64,000 nt of DNA from Macrotis lagotis (taxonomy: Eukaryota; Chordata; Mammalia; Peramelemorphia; Peramelidae), in contig NC_133660.1 of assembly GCF_037893015.1 (NCBI RefSeq), positions 279,641,567 through 279,705,566 of the forward strand, given 5' to 3'. The translations under genes were made by a program, and so were the position numbers. Shown here one piece after another: positions 37,273 through 50,545 of this stretch; position 1 is the first letter of the stretch; each line of letters opens with the position of its first letter. The notes beneath the pieces were generated by a model. It worked only from the letters and a program-made list of their open reading frames with translations, did not search any database and had not been told where the DNA came from.

Positions 37273-39454
37273 GGTACCATTTTTCTCTCTGATTGCACAA
37301 ATCTTCTTTGCTGGACCTTTAGGGTAAAGGAGATGCCAACCATCACCCTGAAGTCTCTCCAAACCCTGTAATATCTATACATTCTCCCTCTCTGCCTGGG
37401 TACTCCCATAGCAACATTGCTGCTCCATCTCCTAATCAGAGAAAATAACTCCAAAGAGATAGAGGAAGCCATGTGTTGACAGCTGTCATTGTCCAGGTGG
37501 GACACAGAGAAGGTAGGCCAAAGGGGTTCTAGCTTCTTGCAACCACAGAGGAAAGAGAGAAGGGATAAATTGCCCCATTTGTTTACTCCCTCATTTCCCA
37601 CCCAGCAGCTCCAAACTCCTCTGTTGATCTTGCTCCTTAACCATCATCCTACAATGTGACCCCCTTAGATCCACAGAATCAGGAATCTGGCACCTCTAAG
37701 TTTCCACATGATTATTCCAACTAGAACAAGGCAGGGAACGTGCACACATGACTGGTCCACCTAACTCAAGTCATGCCCAAATCTGTTTCCTTCAACTGTG
37801 AAACAGGCAGAATGATTCTCACAACTCCAACCTCCCAGATTTATGATGAGGCTTAAATGAGAGGCTATATTATAAAGCACATAGAAACTCCAGTTACTGT
37901 CATAACAAAGAGACAGAGACCATGCTGTGTGAGGTCTATCATTTTGTAGCAAAAACCTGTATCTGTTGACGACTTTGAACTGAAATTCCCTTTTTTTTTT
38001 TCCTTTTCTGTTTTTGGTAGTTGGACCCCCAGGAGTTGCCCTGCTCATCACCCAGATGGGGATTGTTGGGATTCCCAAGCAAATGCCTATCTGGGCTGAG
38101 TTATTCTGAGGCCAGGGCCTCCACTATCGAGCCAGGACTTTCATCCATCATGGATTCTAGGAGGATCTCTGGCAACCCCCAAAGAAAACGACACACATCA
38201 TCAGACGATTCTCCCCACCACATGTGATAGAAATAAAACCAGCCTCAGAAGCCTGGCTCTGAAGCTGGAGACGTTCCATGATGTTGCCGTCACTTCAGCT
38301 GCTTCTGACCACAGAAGAGGGAGAATGAGGGGCGTCGTCGGCATCACCATTGTGGAGCCTCTGTTAACTATTTCAATGGAGTCCAATATTCTCCAAGCTC
38401 TTGGTCCTTTCTGGTGACCCGGGAGGCAGATGCTGAGGACTGGTGGCTATTAGTAATGATTCTGCCAAGAATGAACAGTCCAGGCTGAGGGACTTAGGGG
38501 GGTCCCTAAGCCCTCTGGAGATGCTCCATGGGAACTGGGACACCCTTGGCATCCAGCACCCCCTCATCCCTGCCAATGGAATGTGGCACTTTTTGAGCAG
38601 CTGGACCCAGTTACAGCATGTCATGCCCATGTGGAAGAGATCAGCCTTGCCAACCCCCAGAGCTGGGGTTCAATACACTGGGTCCTGACTTCCTGCTTGC
38701 CTTCAGACAGACTTAGTCTCTGAGGACAGTCAGACATGATGATGGAGACCCCCTTGATAAGACAAGCCCTAAAGATCATCGCTTGAGCGCTGAAGAGATC
38801 ACATAACTGGAAGGGATCTCAGAGACCATCAAGTCTAACCCTCTCATTTTACAAGTGAAAAGATTGGGGCTCAGGAATGTTAAGTGATTTTCCAGTGTCC
38901 AATGAGGTAAGATTTGAATTTAGAACTTTTAACTCCAGAGTCAATGCTTTCCCCCTTGTAAGAGGATAACCCTTCCCTTATTTTACATTTGGGGTAACTG
39001 AGGCCACTCAGGAACATAGTTTCAGCAATCCAATCATTCAAACAAGGACATTTTTTAGAGTGTGCAGACAGCAGGGATATCACATGGCTCAGTTAATGGT
39101 TGTAATACTATGGGCAAAATAGAATTTTCCTGGGCTTCAGCTTCCCTATCAGTAAAGTGGGAGGGGAGGAATGGGAATCTAGCCTTTGAGGTCCTAGTGT
39201 CCCATTACTCCAAGATCAATCTTGAGAGATACTCTTCCCCAGCTAATCTTAAGGAGTTCTTTCCCAATTGATGTTGGCTTGCTTGGTCAGTGTATATGGG
39301 CCAACATGGCTTTCCCTGTTGGTCATGCATAATGGTAGGTCCCAGCCTTGAGAGTTCAGACATCAGTCTGAATGGAGAACCACAGCTGTGAGACCACTTG
39401 GGGAACCAGTTTTGCAAGTGGGGAATCCAGGATCCCAGAGCTTGAAGGAATTCT

Positions 39455-39458
<4 letters not shown>
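37273..39458. other. Mostly non-repetitive, no gene recognised
   Basis: Open frames at 37215-37601 (minus) and 38021-38690 (both strands) have no recognisable family. 38790-38960 resembles reverse MIR ('acataactggaagggatctc', 'aacttttaactccagagtca'). A CpG cluster lies at 38330-38345. Confidence 0.4.

Positions 39459-39512
<54 letters not shown>
39459..39512. repeat. (GT)27 microsatellite
   Basis: Uninterrupted GT; likely length-variable. Confidence 0.97.
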
Positions 39513-39513
<1 letters not shown>

Positions 39514-40058
39514 TGAATGAGTTCCTTGCCTCTCTGTTCTTAAGAAAGCCCTTGAAACAAGAAATGTGCTTTTCTGTTTACTTAGAAAACTGCTTCCTTC
39601 TGTCCTGTCTGTCTAAAAGCAAATCAAATATCTCTGTATCAAGCCAAGTTATTAACAAATAGATAATCCAGGAGGAAAGGCAGGACCTGGATGCAGCTTT
39701 CTAATGAATTTAGAAAATGATCTGGGGGTTTGCTCGTGGGCTGGAACTGGAATCCACTGCTGCCTCAATGCTGGGGCGGGGGGGGGGGGCAGGATTCACT
39801 TTATTTGAATGTGATTTTAAAACTTCTGCTCACTCAGCTCTCCTGTTCTCTTGTTGAAAAGTAGTTAAGTTTCGTAAACTAACTTCGCACTGATTTCGCA
39901 GGAGAATTAGAGGATCACCCCAAACAAGTCCCTTGATTTGGATGTGACTCACTTTCTTCATCTGTAAAGTCGGACAGAGGGGGAGGGGCAGTGTTTTGAA
40001 GGCTTTTCAGGTAATTGTCAGCTGCAACTCAAAGATCCAAACAGCCTCTAAGAATATT
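39513..40058. other. Unassigned
   Basis: Nothing recognised; G-run at 39777-39790. Confidence 0.4.
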
Positions 40059-40073
40059 CCAGAGACAATTTCT

Positions 40074-40256
40074 CAATTTCTTCTTCTTCTTCTTCTTCTT
40101 CTTCTTCTTCTTCTTCTTCTTCTTCAGTTTTTACAAGGCAAATGGGGTTAAGTGACTTGCCCAAGGCCACACAGCTAGGTCATTATTAAGTGTCTGAGGT
40201 CAAATTTGAACTCAGGTCCTCCTGACTCCAGGGCCAGTGTTGTATCCACTGCCCCC
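40074..40256 (-). repeat. WSINE-type SINE with (CTT)n tail
   Basis: Exact 15-bp duplication CCAGAGACAATTTCT (40059-40073, 40257-40271). The tail end, here at the left, has become (CTT)n at 40078-40125, followed by the reverse SINE body. Confidence 0.96.
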
Positions 40257-40305
40257 CCAGAGACAATTTCTGTTGGGGACTTTCACTTGCAGACAGGATA
40301 TCTGG

Positions 40306-40483
40306 GGGTTTTTTTTGTTTGTTTTGTTTTGTTTTGTTTTGTTTTTTGTCTAGGCAATGGGATTAAGTGGCTTGTCCAAGGTCACACAACTAGGCAATTC
40401 TTAAGTATCTGAGGTTGGATTTGAACTCAGGCCCCCCTGACTCCAGGACCAAGGCTGTATCCATTGTGGCACCTAGCTGTTCT
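40306..40483 (-). repeat. WSINE-type SINE with (TTTTG)n tail
   Basis: (TTTTG)n at 40313-40347, then 'ggcaatgggattaagtggct' to 'ttgtggcacctagctg'. Only about 35 bp from the previous SINE duplication and in the same orientation. Confidence 0.93.
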
Positions 40484-40649
40484 TGAAGAAAAAAAGATTA
40501 AGAAGTTTCTGTCCCCAGGGAGATTTCATGAAAGTGAAAGAATCTTTTAAATGTAAAGGGTCTTTCTCTCCAACTCCCTCCCCCCTTCCCCCATGCAAGA
40601 ATGGCCAAACTTCTTAATCTCCAATTCTTTGCAAAAAAAAAAAAAAAAA

Positions 40650-41170
40650 TAGACAGACCCTGCCCTCAAGGAGCTTACAATCAAAAAGTGAGAGTCAAAG
40701 ACTAAACAAATCTATACAAATCAAGCTCAATTCAAGATAAATGGGAAATTATTAACAAATGGAAGACACTGGAAGGATTTAGGGAAGGTTTCCTATAGAA
40801 GCTAGAATTTTAGAAGAAGTCAGGGAGGTTGGTTTTTGGAGAGAAGGAAGGAGAATATTCTAGGAATGGGAGACAGTCAGAGCCAAGAGATGAAAGGTCT
40901 TATATTGGTGGAAGGGCTAGGAAGTCAAAGTTGTTGAATGAAGAGTTCCAGTTGGGCAGTGAGGTGTGAGAAGAAAAGGTAAGAGGAGACAAGTTCTGAA
41001 GGACAAAAAAATAGTTTTGCATTTGCTCCAGGAGGCAATAGGGAACCCCTGGAGTTTATTGAGTGTGTATATGTAACATGATCAGACCAGTGCTTTAGGA
41101 AAATCACTTTGACAGTTGATTGGAAAAGGGATTGGATTGGGGAGAGACTTGAGGCTGGCAGATTCACCCA
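40650..41170 (-). repeat. L2 fragment
   Basis: 'tgccctcaaggagcttacaa', 'ggaaggtttcctatagaagc', 'ggaggcaatagggaacccct', 'aacatgatcagaccag'. The complement keeps LSPIQSLFQSTVKVIFLKHW, an L2 RT piece. Confidence 0.78.
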
Positions 41171-41189
41171 CTAACAATTAACAGATATT

Positions 41190-41345
41190 GACACCCCAAT
41201 ATACACCTCCTTAAGTATAGATTGCTTTCCCCTTCCCCATTAGAATGTAAATTCCTTGAGGGTAATGGCTATTTAATTTTATCTCTAGGGTTTAGCTGGT
41301 TGATGAGCCCCTAGTAGGCATTTCACAAAAGCTTGCTGATGAGAT
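41190..41345 (+). repeat. L2 3' end
   Basis: 'agaatgtaaattccttgagg' and 'gcatttcacaaaagcttgct'. Confidence 0.65.
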
Positions 41346-41749
41346 GATTAATCCTTAATCAACATTACAAATGAAAAAAAATCAAACTCTCTTCTCTGCC
41401 CTTTATGATCTGGCAATAAATAGCAGAACTGAAGTCCTTTGGTGTACATACCAGTGACTGACCAAATGAATGAGTTCTTTTTGTTTTCAAGGTTAGAAAA
41501 TATAAATATTGATCATACCTTTCCTCAGCCATGACTTGTTCTGCCACACTTCATGCTTCATTGCCTGAACCCTCAAATAAAAGAGGAAAAGGATTTTCCA
41601 TGTGATCATCAAAAATGCTCACCTAAGGTCTGGGTCAGTAAAAACCAGATATGTTGACATTCACTTCTTTTCTCCAACAGTTATGTGCCTGTATTGGGGG
41701 AATTTTTTTGGTAAACATTGGATGTAATATTATGGTATGATATGAAGAA

Positions 41750-41900
41750 GGGAGGCAACATGATAGAGAAGACCTGGGTTTGAATCCTGATTCTGCCATT
41801 TACTCATTGGCTGTCCTCTGATAAACCATTTAACATTCCTGAGCCTCAGTTTCCTCATCAGTCATTCAAAATGAATTGGATAGCCTTTCAGGTTCCCTCT
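41750..41900 (+). repeat. MIR-type element
   Basis: 'gacctgggtttgaatcctga', 'gagcctcagtttcctcatca', 'ctttcaggttccctctaacg'. Confidence 0.7.
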
Positions 41901-42194
41901 AACGGTGGGACTCTGGTTCGATGGTTAGACTAGTTTTTTAACTGACCAGTGGCCAACTCCTTCTCTCTTCTTCTGCCCCTTCCTGTCACCCTGCTCCTCC
42001 CTGAGGAAGGAAGCAGAGAGAGATCTCTGGGGAAGCAAGAGGAAAACTTTGACCTCCACTCTCCACCAACTCATGGGTTCTTGCAGGAGGCCTGGCTGGG
42101 AACTTGAGGGACTTTCTTTCACTGCTGGCTCCCGGTGTGATGGGAGTAATTTCATTGACTTGAGCTCTAAAAGAAGGGTTCCTGGTATTTTTGC

Positions 42195-42524
42195 TGTTCC
42201 TCAAACATGAGAGGATTCATTACCAACTTGCCCACCTTTGCAGAGACTGTCTTCCTGTCTGGGATGCTTGCTCCCTTCACTTCTGTCTCTTTCAATTCAT
42301 GCTTCCATTCAAGGTTCTTTTCATGACCCAGAGTCTGCACAAATCCTTTCCTGGTCTCTTCTCAACTGGAACTTTTCTTTCCCTCCCTCTCCTCAATTGC
42401 CTTGATTTACATTATATAGGATTTTGTCCTAGATTAAATGGAAAACTCTTTAAGGGTGGGGCTATCTTTTGACTCTTTTTTCTATTCCCCGGACTGAAGA
42501 TTGAGTCTGGTGTAAGTGCTTAAT
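42195..42524 (+). repeat. L2 3' end
   Basis: 'tgttcctcaaacatgagagg', 'ctgtctgggatgcttgctcc', 'aaaactctttaagggtgggg', 'gtgcttaataatgctt'. Confidence 0.75.
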
Positions 42525-42539
42525 AATGCTTATAGACTG

Positions 42540-42694
42540 GGGGTGGCTAGGTGGCGCAGTGGATAAAACACCAGCCCTGGAGTCAGGAGTACCTGAGTTC
42601 AAATCCGGTCTCAGACACTTAGTAATTACCTAGCTGTGTGGCCTTGGGCAAGCCACTTAACCCCATTTGCCTTGCAAAAAAAAAAAACACCTAA
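42540..42694 (+). repeat. WSINE-type SINE
   Basis: GGGGTGGCTAGGTGGCGCAG to A-rich tail with 'acctaaaaaa'. Duplication ATGCTTATAGACTG / ATGTTTATAGACTG with one mismatch. Confidence 0.94.
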
Positions 42695-42834
42695 AAAAAT
42701 GTTTATAGACTGTCTATAAACTTTCATCTTCTTCATTGGGCAACAAAAGTTTCATTTCTGACTTTCGATTCTCAGTGCTTTCACACAGTGTCCAAAAAAG
42801 TATAACTTCTTCATTCATGCAGCACTGAAATGAG

Positions 42835-43052
42835 GGGCAGCTGGGTAGTGCCAAGGATCAGTGCAGGACCTGAGTTCAGATCTGACCTCAGACACATCAT
42901 TGAATACACATCATTGAATACCTGGAACCTAGGGGTCATCTCCAGACATCTTGATTCATATCCAGGTCCAGAGCAGAAGGCATGACCCCCCCCCCCCCCA
43001 CTCAAATCCAATCACCTCCCTGATGTCATGATTTTCTTCCAGAACAAAGGAC
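42835..43052 (+). repeat. MAR1-like SINE
   Basis: tRNA-like head 'gaggggcagctgggtagtgc', body 'catcttgattcatatccagg', 'actcaaatccaatcacctcc', 3' end 'gatgtcatgattttcttcca' and 'gaacaaaggacaag'. C-run at 42987-43000. It directly abuts the RTE element. Confidence 0.7.
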
Positions 43053-43897
43053 AAGAGAAGATAGATGAATCCCTTAGGTTGGGAGGCGCCCAGTACGGAA
43101 CAAAAGAGGCAATGACAAGTAGCTCCAGTGTGAAGTGACTGGACCAAAGTTGAAAGGAAACTCAGTTTCAAAAATGGTTGGTGATGAAAGGAAAATCTGA
43201 TGCTGTCAAGACCAATATTGACTAGAAACCTATAAAGGAACCAAGGAAAGCTGAATGGGTTCAAACGAGATGGAAAGTTTAAACAAGGACATCTTGGGTG
43301 ACAGTGAAATTAAATGGATAGAAATGGATGGATTTAATTCAGGTGATCACTACATATAATATTCTGAGCAAGAATACCTTAGAAGAAATGAAGTTATCCT
43401 CAAAGTCAATAAAAGGGCGAGAAAAGCAGTCCTGGGGCATAAACTCTAACGTGATGGAATGATAGACGTTCAAATTCCAAGCAAATAGCCCAACATCACA
43501 GTAATACAAGACTATGTTCCAACCACTGATGTCAAAAAGGCCATAGAGTTCTATGAAAAGCTGCCTCTGACACTTCCTAGAAATAAGACTACAGAAAGAT
43601 TCACATTCCTCTTAAGGGATTAGAATACTAATGTAAGGAAATCCAATGCTAATGAAGGGGCTGGACCAAACAAGCAAAGGAAATGGGGCAAAGACTAACA
43701 GAGTTTTCTCAAGATAACTCACTGGTCATTGCAAATACTCTTTTTCAGCACCCCAAAAGATGATTCTACCCTTGGATATCACTAGATGGTCAATACAGAA
43801 ATCAGATTGATTGTATTCTTTGCAGCCAAAGGTGGAGAAATGCAGTAATCAGCTAAAACAAGACCTAGAGCTGACTGTGGCCTAGATCATGAACTTT

Positions 43898-44187
<290 letters not shown>

Positions 44188-44882
44188 AAATTCAGAGTTA
44201 AATTGAAGAAATCTGGGAAAACCATCAGACCATATAGGCATGACCAAATAACATTCCATATAAATATGAAATGGAGATGATGAATAGATTTAAGGATGAG
44301 TTCTGGTAAATGTTGACTGAAGAACTATGGGCAGAGGTTCACAATACTATTTAGGAGGTAACAATAACAAAAATACCAAAGAAAAAGAAGAGTAAGAAAG
44401 CAAAATGGCTCCTGGTGAGGCTTTACAGATAAGCGGGGAAAGAAGGAAAGGGAAAAGGAAATGGAAAAAAGGGAAAATATACTCAACTGAATGTAGAATT
44501 TCACAAAAGAGTAAGGAGAGGTAATAAAAAAGTTTCCTTAATTAGACAATGAAAAGAAATAGAAGAAAACAATAGAATGGAATGGAAAAAATGAGGTCTC
44601 TTCAAGAAACGTAGAGCTATCAAAGGAATGAATGCTTCATGCCAAAATGGGCTTGATAAAATACAAAAATGATAGAAACTGAACAAAAGAAGGAGAGATT
44701 AAGGAGAGTAGGCAAGAATACACAAAAGGACCCTACAAGAAAGATTTTAACATCACCAACTATGATGATGTGGTTTACTGAACTAGGGTCAAACATTCTG
44801 AAAAAAGAAGTCAAGTGGGTCTTAGGAAGCATTGCTGTTAAAAAGATGAGAGAAGGTGGAATTACAGCTAAGGTATAGAAAA

Positions 44883-44887
<5 letters not shown>

Positions 44888-44936
<49 letters not shown>

Positions 44937-45074
44937 TTTTGCAAGGCAATGGGGTTAAGTGGCTTGCCCAAGGTGACACAGCTAAGTAATTATTAAGTGT
45001 TTGAAACTGGATTTGAACTCAGGTACTCCTGACTCCAGGGCCAGTGCTCTATCCATTGCACCACATAGCCACCC
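44888..45074 (-). repeat. WSINE-type SINE with (CT)n tail
   Basis: Exact 12-bp duplication TAGAAAACTCTC (44876-44887, 45075-45086). (CT)n at 44883-44933, then the reverse SINE body. Confidence 0.95.
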
Positions 45075-45101
45075 TAGAAAACTCTCAAAGATGATACTGT
45101 A

Positions 45102-45259
45102 GGGGCAGCTAGGTGGCACAGTGGATAGAGCACCGGCCCTGGAGTCAGGAATACCTGAGTTCAAATCCATACACAGATACTGGATAATGACCTAACTGTG
45201 TGTCCTTGGGCAAGCCAGTTAACCCCATTAGCCTTGCAAAAACCTAAAAAAAAAAATGA
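45102..45259 (+). repeat. WSINE-type SINE
   Basis: Duplication AGATGATACTGTA (45089-45101) / AGATGTTACTGTA (45260-45272), one mismatch. Opposite orientation to the SINE 28 bp to its left. Confidence 0.95.
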
Positions 45260-46626
45260 AGATGTTACTGTAAAAGTGCTACACTCAATATGCCAGCAAA
45301 TTTAAACAACTTAACAGTGGCTACTGTATTGTAAACTATCAGTTTGTTTCCTAATCCTAAAGAAGGGTAATGCCAAGGAATATTCACATAACTGCCTTTA
45401 CTAAACATTCCAGTGAGGACATGCTTAAGATTCTGCAAGCTAGCTTGTGATTCTGAAAAGAAGAGCTTGATTTTTGAAGAGCAAAGGAACCAGAGACCAA
45501 ATTGACAACATTCACTGGATAATGGAAAAAGGTAGAGAGTTCGAGAAAACTATCTACTTCTGTTTTGTTGATTTCATCTAAATAAAACCTTTGACTGGTT
45601 GGATCCCAATAAATGTGGCAAATCCTCATACAGATGGGAGTACCCTATCATCTTGCCTATTTCCTGAGGAGCCTGTATGCAGATCAGGAAGCAGCGGTTA
45701 GATCCAAATATGAAGCAACTGTTTGGTTTAAGATGGAAAAGAATGTGACAAAACTGTATATTTTCACCTTATTTATTTAATTTGAATGCAGATTACATCA
45801 TGTGAAATGCCTAGTTGAATGACTCAAACCCCAGCATTAAGGTTGCTAGGAAAAATAGCACCAATCTCAACTATGTAGACAGTCCTACTCTGCTGGCAAA
45901 AGTTAGAAGAATTAAGAAGCATCTTGATGAGGGTGAAAGAGGAGAGTGCAAAAAATGGGCTTGGAGCTTAATATCAAAAAAATAAGATGTTGGCATTTCC
46001 TGGCAAAGAGAAGGAGAAGAAGTAGAAGTAGTGTCAGATTTGATGTTTTTGGACTCAACCATCATTGCAGATGATGACTGTAGCCAGGAAATTAAAAGAT
46101 ATTTGCTCCTTGGGTAGGGGGGGACCCTATGGCAAATCTGGACAGCATGCTAAAAAGCAGAGATATCACCTTGCAACAAAGGTCCATGTAGTCAAAATTA
46201 TGGTTTCTCCAGTAGCTGTGAGAATTGGACTATAAGGAAAGCAGAATACCACAGAATTGATGCTTTTGAATTATGGTTCTAAAGAAGTTTTCTGAGAGTC
46301 CCTTGGACAGCAAGGAGAGCAAATCAAAATGAAAGCAATTAAATCAGGTTAGTCACGAGAAGGTCAAATACTGAAACTAAAGCTTAAATAAATGCTTTGA
46401 CCACATAATGAGAAGATAGGACTCAGTGGAAAATGGGAAAGATTAAAGGCAAAAGAACAAGAGGACAGCAGATTACAAGAATGAATGGAGTCATGGAGGC
46501 AATGCACATGAACTTGGACAAACTCTGAGAGGTGGTGCAGCAGGGTAGGGCTTGGCCTGATGTGGTCTATGAGGGTCACAAAGAGTTAAGCACAACTGAA
46601 TGACTGAACAACATCAGCAACAATGC

Positions 46627-46940
46627 ATTCGATTGAGGGGGCTAGACTAGATGATCTCTGAGATCCCTTCTGGGTCTAGCTCAAATGATTCACATTTTAT
46701 AGTCCCCAGAAAACAGACATTCATTTTGAATCCATCTGATAAACTCTATTTGTATGTACAAGTTGACCAGATTTCTCCAAAAGAAAGTCCATCGTCCCAA
46801 GAGTCGGAGTAAATTGGATGTTCTTGGGGCCAACCTCAATGTCTGAAACCCATCCCCAAGGAGACCTCAAAGGCAGCTCCCAACCAACAGAGTTTCCTGA
46901 AGATGTTGCTGATATGGACACACCATTCCTGGTGAGAGTC
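46627..46940. other. Unassigned
   Basis: No gene recognised. 46640-46700 ('gatgatctctgagatccctt') is a common tail of old SINE/MIR pieces. The non-repetitive sequence continues across the L1 at 46961-47463. Confidence 0.4.
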
Positions 46941-46960
46941 ATAGACACTGAAATCTTCCA

Positions 46961-47463
46961 TTTTTTTTTTTTAAAGATTTTATTTGAGTTTGGAGTTTTA
47001 CAATTTTTCTCAAAAATCTTCCTTCCCTCCCCCACTTTCCCTCCCCTGGAAAGCAATCTGTCAGTCTTCATTTTGTTTCCGTATTGTACATTGATCCAAA
47101 TTGAGTGTGATGAGACAGAAATCATACCCTTAAGATAGAAACAAAAAGTCTAAGAGGTAACAAGATCAGACAATAAGATATCTGGTTTTGCCTTAAATTA
47201 AAGGGAATAGTCCTTGAAATTTGTTCAAACTCCACGGCTCTTTCTCTGGATACAGTTGGTATTCTCCATTGCAGACAGCCCCACATTGTCCCTGGTTGTT
47301 GCACTGATGGAATGAGCGAGTCCCTCAAGGTTGATCATCGCCCCCATATTGCTGTTAGGATGTACAGTTTTCTTCTGGTTCTGCTCCTCTCACTCAGCAT
47401 CAGTTCATGCAGATCCCTCCAGGCTTCCCTGAATTCCCCTCCCTCCTTGTTTCTAATAGAACA
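46961..47463 (-). mobile_element. 5'-truncated L1
   Basis: T-tail, 3' UTR ('gagttttacaatttttctca', C/T block) and the last ORF2 codons on the complement. A 20-bp duplication beginning ATAGACACTGAAAT is at 46941-46960 and 47464-47483, with one mismatch. Confidence 0.94.
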
Positions 47464-47483
47464 ATAGACACCGAAATCTTCCA

Positions 47484-47815
47484 AATGAAAACTAGTCTCC
47501 TGTTAGATTTGCCCACTGGTCAGATCGAATATGTTTTTGATTTATACAAGTCAATTAGCACAGTGCAGAGGGGAGAGATATTGGACAGTATAGCAGGAGA
47601 CTTGTATTCCAGACTGGGATCTGTTCTGCTTTTAACTATGAGCAGGGCCTAGAGTAAGCCTCTTCACCTCTTGGGATTGTCTCTTTATTCCTCGGTGAAG
47701 GGAGGATTTAGGTCTAGATTATCCAGGAATTAGGAGGTGATGGTTTCCTTGTCCTCTGTCCTAGTTAGACCTTATCTAGGGCGTGGTGTTTGTCTCTGGG
47801 CATTGCCATCTAAGA
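47484..47815. other. Unassigned
   Basis: No gene or repeat recognised; continuous with 46700-46960 once the L1 is removed. Confidence 0.35.
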
Positions 47816-50090
47816 AAGAAGATAATGTCTAACATTTATTAAATGATGTTATGTTGTTAACTACCCAAAATAAAAGTATAGAACAACAAAAAAGGAAAAC
47901 AAAACAGTCTCTGATTTTAAGCTCCTTCAAAAGAGGGGAGACAATGCAAACAGCTGTCTTGAAATCAGATACTTGCAAAATTGGAGATAATCTCAGAGGA
48001 GGATGGTGAGAATAAAGCAGACTGGGAAATTATTTTATACAGTGACACTTGAGCTGACATTTGGAGGAAGTCATTGAAATTAGAAAATGGAGATGAGAAG
48101 AGAGACCCTAGGTAGGGTCAGAGAAGAGAAGGGTTTTTTATATAGGAAGTAGGCATAAGAGGGAGTGAAGAGTTGAGAATGACATGTTTTTTTTTTTCTT
48201 TTTTAGTTTCGAGCCTGGGAGACCAGGAGGATCATGGTACCAAAGATAGTAATAGAGAAGTTAGGATGGGGAGAAGATTTGGAGAAAAGATAATGAGTTA
48301 GATTTTGGATATGTTGATCCAACAAAATACCACTAGTAAATCGGTATACCAAAAGACAGAAAAGAAAAGAGAAGAGGATTTACATGTGAAAAAAAATATT
48401 TATAGCAGTTTTTTCGGTAGTAGGAAAGAATTGGAAATTGAAGGAGTACTCATAAATTGAGGAATGACTGAATAAATTCTGAAATATAATCCTGAAGGAA
48501 GACTAAAAGAATTGAAAAAAGGGAGGGTTACAGAAAAACCTGGGAAAACTTTCATGAACTGATGCAAAAGTGAAATGAATCAGGAGCACACTGTTCATAG
48601 TAACAATATTGTAATTACAATCAATTGTGAAAAACTTAGCTGCTCTTATCTTTATGATGATCCATGACAATTCCAAAGGACTCATGATGAAAAATTATTT
48701 CCATGTCCAGAGAGAACTGACTGGAATCTAAAGCATATTTTCTTTTACTTTTTAAAAAGTTTTCTTTTGTCTCCCCATCTGTAACATTGCTAATGTGGAG
48801 ATGTTTCATATGACTTCATATGTTTATTGGGCATCATATTACTTGTCTTATCATTGGGTAGAGGAAGGATCAGAGGGAGGGAAGGAATTTAGAACTGAAA
48901 ATGAAAATTCAAAAAGATTATTTTGAACAAAGATTATTAGTAGTTATGGAGAAAGTAGTTTTTAGTTGAATAATGATGTACAAAGCCAGACCACAAAGAG
49001 TTAAAATGCAAATGAGAGGAGAGGAAGTGGAGGGACCAATATTGATGGCCTTCTAAAAAAAAATTAGTCAAAAAGGGTTGGAAAATATAGGCCAATAATT
49101 AAAATGACAAGTGCATCATGTAAGAGGGGAATGGGGGAGAGATGGGCATGTTTGAAGGCAGAAAAGTAGCTAGTAGGCAGAGAGAGAAGGTAAATGAGAG
49201 AGTAAGGGAAACTGCTGGAGAAGACTTGTGCAGGTAGAGAGGGAGAAGGGTTACTTAGTCATGTGAGACAAAGGTGAAGGAGGAGATGATAGCAGAAGGC
49301 ATCTGAGTGATAAGGACAAAGGGAGAAGAAGGAGATCTCAGAGTAACTTCATTTTTTTTTTCAGTGAAATGAGACAAAGTTCTCAGTTGGAGGATGAGGG
49401 AAGGAAGAGCCTTGGAGGATTGAAGATAAATAAAAAGATTTTTGAAAAGCTGCTGATGAGAATGGGGTAGATTGGAGAGGTATAGAAAGATTGCCTTGCC
49501 CCAGTGAGGACCCAACTGAGACATGTAACATAAATTTGTAGTGGGTCCAGTCAGCATAGGTTTGTGATTTTCCCCAGTTTCATCAATGACACATGAATAG
49601 GAACAAAAGCAGTGGATGGTGGAAATAATCCAAGGTGAGGCTTGGTTGGGCAAGATTTTTGGAGAGAAAGGGGGCCAAGGGACTCAAGAGAAGGGGATAG
49701 TATAGACTTGAACTGTTCCACGAGGGGGTTGATATGGGAAAGTGAGGAGAGTACAGCCAATATGGGGATGATGGTCAGGGAAAGAACTGAAGAGTGGAGA
49801 GATTAACTAGAGGTCACTCTTGGGGTTCCAGTGCAGAGAGACATGGAATGACAAGATATCAGATAAAAGAGTTCCTGAACCTAGAAGTGATACCTTTGGA
49901 TGATGTCAAAATTAAGAAGAGCCCATGTCATGTGGGTCATCAGAAGGCTCTAAAGATATTGAGCCCAGAGGAGATGAGATCTGTCTTCAGGTATTTGGAG
50001 AAAGAAGTAAATCTATCCTCCTGGGAGGCAGAACCAGGAGCCAAGGGGGAATGTTGCAAAGAACTTGATCTTATTTTAAAGTGATGAGGA
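47816..50090 (-). mobile_element. L2 fragments split by an L1
   Basis: 47816-48318 ('aatgtctaacatttattaaa', 'gacatttggaggaagtcatt') and 48932-50090 ('ggaatgacaagatatcagat', 'gagcccatgtcatgtgggtc') run in reverse L2-like order around the L1 at 48319-48931. Divergence is high and the internal limits are approximate. Confidence 0.5.
48319..48931 (+). mobile_element. L1 3' end, plus strand
   Basis: 'aaaaatatttatagcagttt', 'catgaactgatgcaaaagtg', 'cacactgttcatagtaacaa', 'gatgatccatgacaattcca', then a 3' UTR ending 'gggagggaaggaatttagaa'. Collinear with 36410-37020. Confidence 0.8.
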
Positions 50091-50425
50091 GAGACTTGAT
50101 AACAATGAGCTGTCCCAAAGTACATGGTTGTGAGTCTTCCTTAGAGTTCAACGAGACCAGTAGACCGCAATGTTTACTTACCATTTGGCCTAGATGGTCC
50201 TCGAGAATTCTTCTCAATTTGCACCTCTTTGTGCTCCCATATATTCATTTCCAAAGGAGCCATTTTAGGAGCTTGACAAGGTTACACACTCAGGGACAGT
50301 TTCAAGCAATGCTCTACCCATCTAAATTCCAGACCTGCAAGATCATCACATCTCCTGGGGCCTTCTGGAGGGATTCATCCCACCTCCTGAGGGTAGGTGA
50401 TTTCAAAGATTTCTTTAAAGAATTT
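50091..50425. other. Unassigned
   Basis: No gene or named repeat seen. Confidence 0.35.
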
Positions 50426-50545
50426 GGGGGGGGGCATTTAGGTAGCTCAGGGAATAGAGCACAGTCCTGGAATCAGAAGGACCTGAGTTCAACTTGATCC
50501 TCAGATACCTAATACTTACTTGGTCTAGTCACTTAACCCTATTTC
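50426..50545 (+). repeat. Degraded SINE, interrupted by L1
   Basis: 'ggcatttaggtagctcaggg', 'tagagcacagtcctggaatc', 'gttcaacttgatcctcagat', 'gtcacttaaccctatttc'. The SINE end seems to resume at 51583 ('ccttaaccccattactta'). Confidence 0.75.

Noticed and set aside
37215..37601. 128-codon minus-strand open frame
   Set aside because: It overlaps the MIR tail at its end and has no recognisable domain.
46818..47138. Possible exon beside an L1 (106-codon plus frame and 134-codon minus frame)
   Set aside because: Both frames run into the L1 3' UTR at 46961. The non-repetitive part alone is short and unrecognised.
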